Below are positions 57,181-64,000 of a DNA stretch of 64,000 nt, piece by piece. The position numbers and the translations under genes were made by a program. The notes beneath the pieces are model-generated. The model did not search any database and was not told where the DNA came from. It saw only the letters and a program-made list of their open reading frames with translations. The stretch's first letter is position 1. Each line of letters opens with the position of its first letter. This DNA comes from Trochalopteron elliotii (lineage: Eukaryota; Chordata; Aves; Passeriformes; Leiothrichidae), in the NCBI GenBank assembly GCA_024734555.1, contig JANPWX010000126.1, forward strand, positions 434,001 through 498,000, given 5' to 3'.

Positions 57181-60100
57181 TTTGCAAGAGATCAATTCTC
57201 TACAAATCAATTCAACAAAATTTCCAGTCTTTTGGGTCAAATACAGGATTTTCAGAGTGCCCTCTACAAATCATACTGAGATACAAAGAAACCCAAGTTG
57301 CACCCAACAGCAACTGACACTTTTTAGCTGGTAGGATTTCAACAGAAGCACTTGCAGTGGTTTTGCATGTGTGTGCACATGCAGAAAATGCAGGAGATGA
57401 TTGAGAGAGCAGCATCACACCGAAAAAGAACTAAGAGGATAATTCATTGTAAAAATATCAGTAGAACAAGAATTTTTAGTGCCATATGCTGTAAAACCAA
57501 AAAAGCCCTATCTTTGACTTATAAAGTTAACATTTTGCCTACACGCCTCTCTCCACCCTCAGCCTGCACTGGCCTGTGCCCAACTCTGTGGGGTTGAGAG
57601 TCAGCACGACCCTCAGAGAGAGCCAGTGCAGGGCCATGAGATGCACTGAGACCCTCTAAGGTGTTCACACATCTGCAGGAGAAAGTGACACTGCCTCTGT
57701 TGCATCCTGCTGCCACTACATGTCACTGTTAAGGCAGAATGGCAGTGAGTGACAGGGATTTTTAGGGAAGGCTCTAAACTTCTTGTGGAGATGGGCCCTG
57801 CAGTCCTCAGGAGTTGCCTCCAGTTGTACCTCAGCCAGCCCCACTCTCCTGACACAAGTGCACAATTGGGGCCTCAATAGCATTTGGGCCAAGATGAAAG
57901 CAGCAACAGAAGAAAAACACATGGTTGGAGGAGGGAAAAGGGAGGGAAATAAAAGGGAGAGAGAAAAAGGATGTCAAGGGGAAGGACAAAGAGCAATGAC
58001 TAGAGATCACTTGCAAGCAGAGCTAAGTTAGGTTCTTACCTCTGTCTGTGTCTATCAGCAATGAGCAATTTCACAGCAATAGAACCATATCTATTTTAAT
58101 ACTAACAAAAAAAAAATCCAAACCAAAGCCCTTCAGTGTGCCCAAAATTAATAGCATTTAAACAGGGACCAGTACTAGCTACACTTCACTGGTGTGTTGG
58201 CAGCCCATAAGAAGCAGAGCTCTCAGCAGCACTGTGACAGCACAGGCTAAAAAAGCCATTTTCAGAATCATTCCACTCTGCTCCTGCCCCTGCAGCCACA
58301 GGAGACCCTCTGCTCCAGTGCAGGTTCTGGAGCATCTTGTGCTTGGCCTTGTGTGCTGGCCTTGTTTCTAGTTATGGGATCTGGGATACTCATTTGAGAT
58401 TAAACAAAGGACTAAAGATTAGGTGTTCTGTAATTTAGTACTTCCTTCGCCTGCTTTATGTTTAGCAGCTTTTGGCAGAGGAAAGGAACAGCAGCAGCCA
58501 AGATGGGCTCTCTGTGAATCCACACAACCTAACCAGAAACAAGAGCATATACTTGACTCTAGTTAGCAAGAGAACTTTCATCCAGGGTCCCTTTCCAAAC
58601 ACTACACTTGCATTCATTTTGCCATCAAGCCATGTGGTTGTTTAACTAGACTCATGGAAAACACATTAAAAAATAAACCACAGAGCAGATCCAGATGTTT
58701 TGAAATGCTAAACTTAGTGCCTCACACTCTCCACTCCTCATCCAGCTTAAAAAAATTCCTGAAAAACTCAAAAGCATTCCTGAACTGGTTTGTCATGAGC
58801 CATTACTTCATACCAAAAAGTATACTCTAGCACAGACTTAAATAATCAATCTTTTAGCCATAAACACAATTACCAAAACACTTTGAAGGGTTGGATCAAC
58901 TTCATGAAAGGATAAAAATTCTTTGCTCTCTCTCTCCTATTTTAAATAAGACTCTTGTTTCCAATAAAAGTTTCTTTCCACATTGAAAATATACACAGAG
59001 AAGCAGGATGATATATCCCTGAGTTCCAACTCCAGATGATGCAGTAGGCAAGGAAGACTCGAAGAGAAGGAGGCAAAGGCACTTCACACATGATTTTCAA
59101 GGCGTTATGCACAAAGCAGGAGAAAGAGAGCTCAACAGCACTGCCCTGCTGCAATACCCTCAAAATGGGAAGAAAACAAATTTTTGCTAGCTGTACTTAT
59201 TTCTGCAGTCAGCTGCCATTTCCATGTTACTCCTTTGTCCCACTCCTGTGTTTTATTTCCAGTGCAAAGATTTTCATCCTGATCTTGTTCCCTTGAGCTG
59301 GCCAGGAACCTCCTCAATTCCCTCCCCACACCACATGTCAGACTCTTAATTTAAATAGCTGCCAGGCCAGAATAAGTTACATCATTTTTCCCCCATTCTT
59401 TTCCAGGTATTCTTCTAATGGTTCCTAAGCTCTCTCCCAGAATATTTCCTACAGCTTTCAGGCAGTTTGAGAAACAATGGAGATCACAATCTACTTTTTA
59501 TAATCCTAGATGTGGTAATTGAAGCCTTACATCCCTGAAAAGCAGTTGAGAGTTGTTCACTGGATGAATGTCAAGTGCATGAATATATCCAGCCTTACAT
59601 TCAGCCATGAAAGGCTTTACTGGGAAAGACATTAAGCCTAGGTCACCACAATGAGACAACTGAGGTGATGGCCACCCTCTGCGTCCCTCAGGCCCAGTTT
59701 TCAGGTTTATTTATGCACAAATACCAAGAATGAATGAGTCAGCTTGTCCAGGTGCTTTTGAGAATGCCCTTAAGGTACTCATCACCAGCTATAAGCACTT
59801 CACTACCTCTGAAGCCTTGATACACAAACTCTCCTTTACATGTGGAGCACAGAAACCCCATAAACCATCCAAACCTCCTAAAAGATGAGGTGCTTTTAGT
59901 CAATGGAATGGTCTTTGCTTCAAAATCAGCCACTGAGATACAAAAAAAAAGGGGAAAATTATATTTTTTCTAATAAAGCTTGCATCAAAATTCTCAATAT
60001 AATATTCCTAGTATTAAAGCTCTGGTCATGTCTGTGTAGCCTCTCTGCAACTCCTCTCCCTCTTTCCCCCAACCCATTTGGTGATGCCCCTTTATCCAGG

Positions 60101-60244
60101 TTACTTTGTGGTCAGTGTAAATCTTAACATGCATCAGTGAGGATTTCCCCAACACATTTTTACTTAAAAACAAAGGATCTGGGCCTTTGAGACTTATCTT
60201 AACTACATGCTGCAGATCAGCTTTAAAATCAGCTCCAAAACATT
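57181..60244. other. Non-coding sequence, nothing recognised
   Basis: Mixed unique sequence. There is a purine-rich stretch at 57925-57975 and A-runs near 58107 and 59941. The frames 57519-58031 and 58902-59329 are unrecognised. Confidence 0.5.
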
Positions 60245-60765
60245 TGGAAATTGTTACAGTCCGCTGGCTCTGTAATTATAAAAAGCTGAAATTACTTTGA
60301 AGCTTCATTTAGAGAAGACTAATGCTGCAATTACTCAACAGAGCCCTTTGCAGCCTGATTATCAATGAGGGCTGTGTGTTCCTATCAGTGCACAACCTGA
60401 GGCACGGGGGGCAGGACACCACGAGCCACAGACCCCCAGGCATCGCTCGTTAATGTGCTCCCCCCATAAAACAACCCGCTATCAGCTAAGAAAATAATAC
60501 ATTGCGTGCTGCTTTAATTGTAATTTACAGTTTCCTTGTAAAGCAGCACATGCACGAGGGCACTGAGGAAAGCTGGAATGTTTTACAGAAGAGGCCAGCA
60601 AATTGTGGCTGAGCTGTATGGGAGTGATTAGCACCTGCCTGTCGAAGTCCACAAATCATGAGCTCAGCTTTTGGCCCAACAGAGAGACTGAAAGGCCTCA
60701 AGTTTTCCTGGGCAATAAATTCAGTGATTACTGAGATTATATTAACTCAAATTAACTCCCAACAT
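60245..60765. promoter_or_regulatory. Strong candidate conserved non-coding element
   Basis: About 500 bases without recognised repeats. Words in order include 'ctgtaattataaaaagc', 'gaaattactttgaagc', 'ctaatgctgcaattactc', 'gattatcaatgagg', 'cgctcgttaatgtgc', 'aagaaaataatacattgcg', 'gctttaattgtaatttacag', 'gagtgattagcacctgcc' (CACCTG E-box) and 'ttcagtgattactgag'. CpGs persist inside AT-rich text. No open frame crosses it. Texture is that of a vertebrate enhancer. Confidence 0.5.
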
Positions 60766-60770
60766 GTTTG

Positions 60771-60788
60771 TTTTTTTTTTTTTTTTTT
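60771..60788 (+). repeat. T18 homopolymer run
   Basis: Eighteen consecutive T. It could be a reversed poly(A) tail, but no retroelement body is recognised beside it. Confidence 0.9.
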
Positions 60789-60886
60789 GTAGCAGAACAA
60801 ACAGCCCTACTCAGATCTTGCCCAGTTGGGCACAAGCCTTAAAGGTATTGCTTCCTGTGGGCAGGAGAGATGACTCACATAGAAAA

Positions 60887-60930
60887 ACCTGATCCTATGA
60901 CCTCTACTCACATGAGTAGACTCTAAGCCT
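60887..60930. repeat. Ancient amniote palindromic repeat fragment
   Basis: The phrase acctgatcctatgacc followed by tctactcacatgagtagac matches the old amniote repeat 'gatcctgcaacccttactca..catgagtagtcccatt'. Its palindromic core CTACTCA/TGAGTAG (60904-60910, 60913-60919) is intact. Half of the element. Confidence 0.55.
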
Positions 60931-61061
60931 GATGAATCTGCTTAGCAATCAAGAGCTATCAGATTTTACAAATGTTTGTGGTAATAAAAACTTCAGTAAA
61001 AAAATAAATTATCTTTCATTAAAAATTGCAACTTTTCTCTCTAAATGTTTTTTCTTTAAAT
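60931..61061. other. Non-coding spacer
   Basis: AT-rich unique sequence. Confidence 0.4.
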
Positions 61062-61074
61062 ACACACACACACA
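61062..61074 (+). repeat. (AC)n microsatellite
   Basis: A 13-base AC run. Confidence 0.9.
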
Positions 61075-61203
61075 AAAGTAAGATAAATTCATTCTGCCAA
61101 CAGAACAACTTTTTAGCAATTTACTGACAAGCAAATAGTTTTGCCAGACACTTTAGCAAATTGAAAATACAGTTAAAAATAATTCCTATGTAAAAGCAGC
61201 AGT

Positions 61204-61300
61204 TTGGTTTTTTGTAGGGCTGAGTTGGCTCAGTTTGGGTTTGAGTTGTGTTTTGTTTTTTTCTTTGTTTGTTCTGTTTGTTTGTTGTGGTGGCTTTTTT
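61204..61300 (+). repeat. T/G-rich low-complexity stretch
   Basis: Contains 'gttttgtttttttctttg' and 'tttgttctgtttgtttgttg', a degenerate (TTTG)n tract. The hydrophobic frames 61204-61499 arise from it. Confidence 0.75.
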
Positions 61301-62224
61301 ACTCTGTTGGACTCAATTTAATTACAGAGCTAACCACGAGAGTAAAGATTGCAAAATTAAGGTCCTTGAGTCACTTGGCTGCTTTCAGCAAAATACATCA
61401 CAATCAAGGGGACTGTTCTTCCCCATGAGGGAGATGCTATGCAAGGGCCACCACGAGCCCTGGTGCACCCAGCTGACAGGCAGCAAAAATATTCACTAGA
61501 TGATCTGCTAGGTGATAATGTTATTTATCCTCCAATTCATATATGCTGTAAATTAGTAAAAAAAAAAAAAAGGATGCTGCTGTGGCAGAAGTGCTGGTTA
61601 CATCCAGACAGGGCTATAAAACAGGCAGAACCATCAGTCTTCTCCCACAAATACACAGGCAGTGAGGAAGAGGAAGGCAACTTCCCACCCAGCCACTTCT
61701 TCCTGGTTTGGTTCTAATTCTTTTTACAGGCATGCAGCTCTTTTTCATTGATGGGGCTGTGTAAGTACGGCAGGAAGCCCTAAATTCTTGTCTATTTGTT
61801 AATATTGGCTATCTTAGAGTGGAAAATGTCGTTCTCCTCCTATCGGTGCCAGGGAGAAAATGAGCTTAGCAGGAAAAAGAACAGTGGCAGGATAACAAAC
61901 GTCTCCATCTCCCAGCACCTGCAGGGAGCTGGGGGAACACCTGGCACCAGCCTCGGTGCTGCTCAGAGGCTGCTGATGTTCTCTGCACGATGAGCCCTTC
62001 CCACCAGCTGCTGTCTGACCGCAGCACACCTGGGCTTCAGCTCCCGGCCTGTGCCCCAAACGTGAAACACTTCTGCAGTGCTAACAACACACTGTGGCCC
62101 CAACACCGCTGCAAACATCCCTGAACCAACAGCCCTGAACTCCTCCAGCTCGAGGAGGGCTCGGGCAGACAGGGCGTTGCCACATGTCTTCAAGCAGACA
62201 CCACTTGGGAGGGAATAAAAGGCA
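61301..62224. other. Non-coding sequence
   Basis: Unique sequence with an A-run (61558-61571). The GC-richer part at 61900-62180 has some CpGs and frames on both strands, none recognisable. Confidence 0.5.
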
Positions 62225-62480
62225 GTACTTTCTCCTTGGGTAATACTGACACTTTTTTTCACTTAATTAAAAGCGTTTAATAGGCATCACCCTCCCTCAC
62301 ACCTCCCTGTTAGCAGACAGTTTATTCAGAGCAGGAAGATTAACAGCATTTTTGCTACTTTGATGGTACCCGGCACAAATTAAAAGTTAAATGAGTCTAG
62401 TTAGTCACTTCTCAAGTACAGTGCCTTTTGTATTACATTACTGGTTGGTATTTTTTTCCTGTAGCCTGACACCCAAACTA
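62225..62480. promoter_or_regulatory. Candidate conserved non-coding element
   Basis: A repeat-free patch with 'cacttaattaaaagcgttta', 'aagattaacagcatttttgc', 'gatggtacccggcac', aaattaaaagttaaatgag, 'ctagttagtcacttctc' and tgtattacattactgg. CpGs are retained in AT-rich context. Confidence 0.4.
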
Positions 62481-62579
62481 GAAAGCAATTGTGTGTTCAC
62501 AGCATTCAGATCTTCTGCATTAGTGTAAACCTGTCTTAAAGCTTTGACTCAAAGTCATGAAGCCACAGGTATATGAGGA

Positions 62580-62700
62580 GGGGGAATAATATCATTGTTA
62601 TGCAAAATGATCGACATCATTGGTTTATAGCTCTGTTTACCTCAGGGGCTCGTTTCAATGCCATGTCCTGTTTGGTAACTCGACTTTGAACCAGAACGGA
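62580..62700. promoter_or_regulatory. Candidate conserved non-coding element
   Basis: A short patch containing 'aatatcattgttatgc' (SOX-like ATTGTT), 'aaaatgatcgacatcattgg', 'gtttatagctctgtttac' and 'gtaactcgactttg'. The lone CpGs and lack of repeats suggest constraint. Confidence 0.25.
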
Positions 62701-63784
62701 TACAGCACCACAGCAACCACAAAGTCAGCCTGAGTATCCCTGAGGATGGAGATCCCACATGCCCTCAGGGCCCCAGCTCCAGTGCTGGACCACCCTCATG
62801 GGGAACAATAATTAACAAAACAACAGCAGTTCTCATATTGTAAGGCCAGCGAGGGGATTTGACTGTTAATCTTTTATCAAATGTGCCATCTGAAGCAGCA
62901 GCAGTGGTGTGATTGCATTTCTGCCTGAACCCCCGACCTCTGCTGAGCAGGGCTGCCAAGAACACACACACAAGGGGGGGGAAGAGAAACCCTTTCAAGA
63001 GCATCTTTGCCTGCTGCCCATTTGATTGCTGAGGGGTAGGTTGCTCCTCTCCCTTCCCATAGAAGCAAGCTGTTGTTTCACTCCTCCGATAAAGCTGTTG
63101 GTGTGGTAAACTCAGCACTGAGATGCAGAGTTCAGCAGTTCAGGGAGGGAGCTGTGAAGCAGCCCCGGCAGCGTAGACTGCTCAGCCCGTGTCTATTAAA
63201 AGCCTTCCCCAGAGTTGCTCCCTCTCCACACGGGTTTTTAGGTGCTGCTTTCCTCCTCTGACAGAAGTGCAGCTTGTAAACTGGGAAGTGCAGCTACTCC
63301 TGTTAACAGGCTTCTCACGGTAAGCTAAGCCACACTGTTCCTCTCTGAATATTTTATCTGTTCCCAGCATCGAGGAAAATTGGCTCCTTCCCTTTGTCCT
63401 CCTGTGTGGACTAGAAAAATGAAGTCACAGGATGAAGTACCTCCCCAGCAGCAGCACAGCCACATCACCATGAACCAAAGCCCCAGTTTAAGCCAAGTTT
63501 TTTCGAGAACCCAGACTTATGAGCTCAACAGGCACTGTGTGCCCACATCTCCCTCTCTCTGCCCATCTCCAAGCTCTGACAGGATGCCCAAACATCAGAC
63601 ATCAAACCCAGATACACCAGCCCTCTGCAAGTCATCACTCCCTGCCTCCTGTCGTTTTCTTTATCTCTCTGCAGAGCAGATGCCACTCTCCAGGGCCATG
63701 AAACTGTACCTCTATCACATTTTCTCATCTCTGTATAAAGTCACAATCCCTCCCTCCCAAAGGCAACCATGAGACTACCGTAAT
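62701..63784. other. Non-coding sequence, nothing recognised
   Basis: Mixed unique sequence with a short CA run followed by a G-run near 62963-62981. The frames 62765-63118 and 63380-63772 lack domains. Confidence 0.5.
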
Positions 63785-64000
63785 GCTCAAAAATGAAAAA
63801 GCCTGTTAAAGGTAGAATAATTAAAATTCCATTTTAATTCCTCTGCACAGGGGAAGGAGACAAGGTCTCCGGCACATGTTCTCCCACTGCCACAACAGTT
63901 CGTGCATTGTGTTATAAAATTTTTCAGTGCCATTTATTTTTATTCGGCCTGTGAAATACTTTGGGGAAGGCCTCCTTGTAAATGGCCCATAAAATTTGAC
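63785..64000. promoter_or_regulatory. Candidate conserved non-coding element, cut by window edge
   Basis: From 63785 to the end the sequence is repeat-free. It holds 'gtagaataattaaaattcc', 'attttaattcctctgc', 'acaaggtctccggcacatg', 'cagttcgtgcattgtgtt', 'ttataaaatttttcagtgcc', 'tttatttttattcggcc' and 'ggcccataaaatttgac'. The TTTATTTTTATT and TAAAATTT words and the retained CpGs suggest a constrained enhancer continuing past the window. Confidence 0.4.

Noticed and set aside
61204..61499. Hydrophobic, membrane-like frames
   Set aside because: They come from a degenerate (TTTG)n tract, which always reads as F/C/L/V-rich peptide.
63388..63409. Resemblance to the miR-204/211 mature sequence (ttccctttgtcctcctgtgt)
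   Set aside because: The seed-containing start matches, but the 3' half differs and no complementary arm is found within hairpin distance.
1..64000. CRISPR arrays, tRNA, rRNA, insertion sequences
   Set aside because: Read for regular spaced repeats, tRNA box B (GGTTCGAAT-type) words and rRNA-like text; none was found.

Overview
This window reads as nuclear DNA from a bird, probably a songbird or other neoavian. The best evidence is a CR1 LINE 3' end at 3881-4094. It carries the TCATAGAAT terminal repeat in antisense and the diagnostic 'ccagggatggtgactccacc' wording. Supporting evidence is an LTR-like interspersed repeat of a type I recognise from songbird genomes (2055-2645), a low overall repeat load, and well-preserved very old amniote repeats (MIR-type SINEs and palindromic short DNA-transposon remnants). 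There are no bacterial-type operons. No tRNA, rRNA, CRISPR array or insertion sequence was found.

I find no convincing protein-coding gene. Open frames are short, lack codon structure and splice context, and many are shadows of repeats or microsatellites. The only place I would test for a coding exon is a CpG-dense patch on the minus strand (18843-19140). It ends in a consensus splice donor and its reading has several N-glycosylation motifs, but I cannot name a product or find a good acceptor. The window is best described as a gene desert or a large intron.

Layout: 1-8.8 kb holds a palindromic MITE remnant, a CpG-island-like patch (1415-1830), the LTR-like repeat, the CR1, several ancient repeat remnants, and an 88-bp sequence present twice (6261 and 7373). 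8.8-18.3 kb is mostly featureless, apart from a MIR-type SINE pair (10876-11070), an ancient palindromic repeat (12628-12725) and a homeodomain-motif-rich patch. 18.3-19.7 kb has an unusual pair of mutually exclusive hairpins, the CpG-dense patch and an (AT)17 microsatellite. 22.9-26 kb is GC-rich and CpG-poor. From 26 kb to the end, AT-rich, low-repeat patches dense in TAAT/ATTA, GGATTA and E-box-type words recur. They look like conserved non-coding enhancers, strongest at 34860-35105, 52395-52745, 60245-60765 and 63785-64000.

Inference: the window is probably regulatory landscape around a developmental gene outside it. The conservation calls rest on how the sequence looks (AT-rich, motif-dense, without repeats), not on an alignment. 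They would be settled by comparison with chicken, crocodile, turtle and human.
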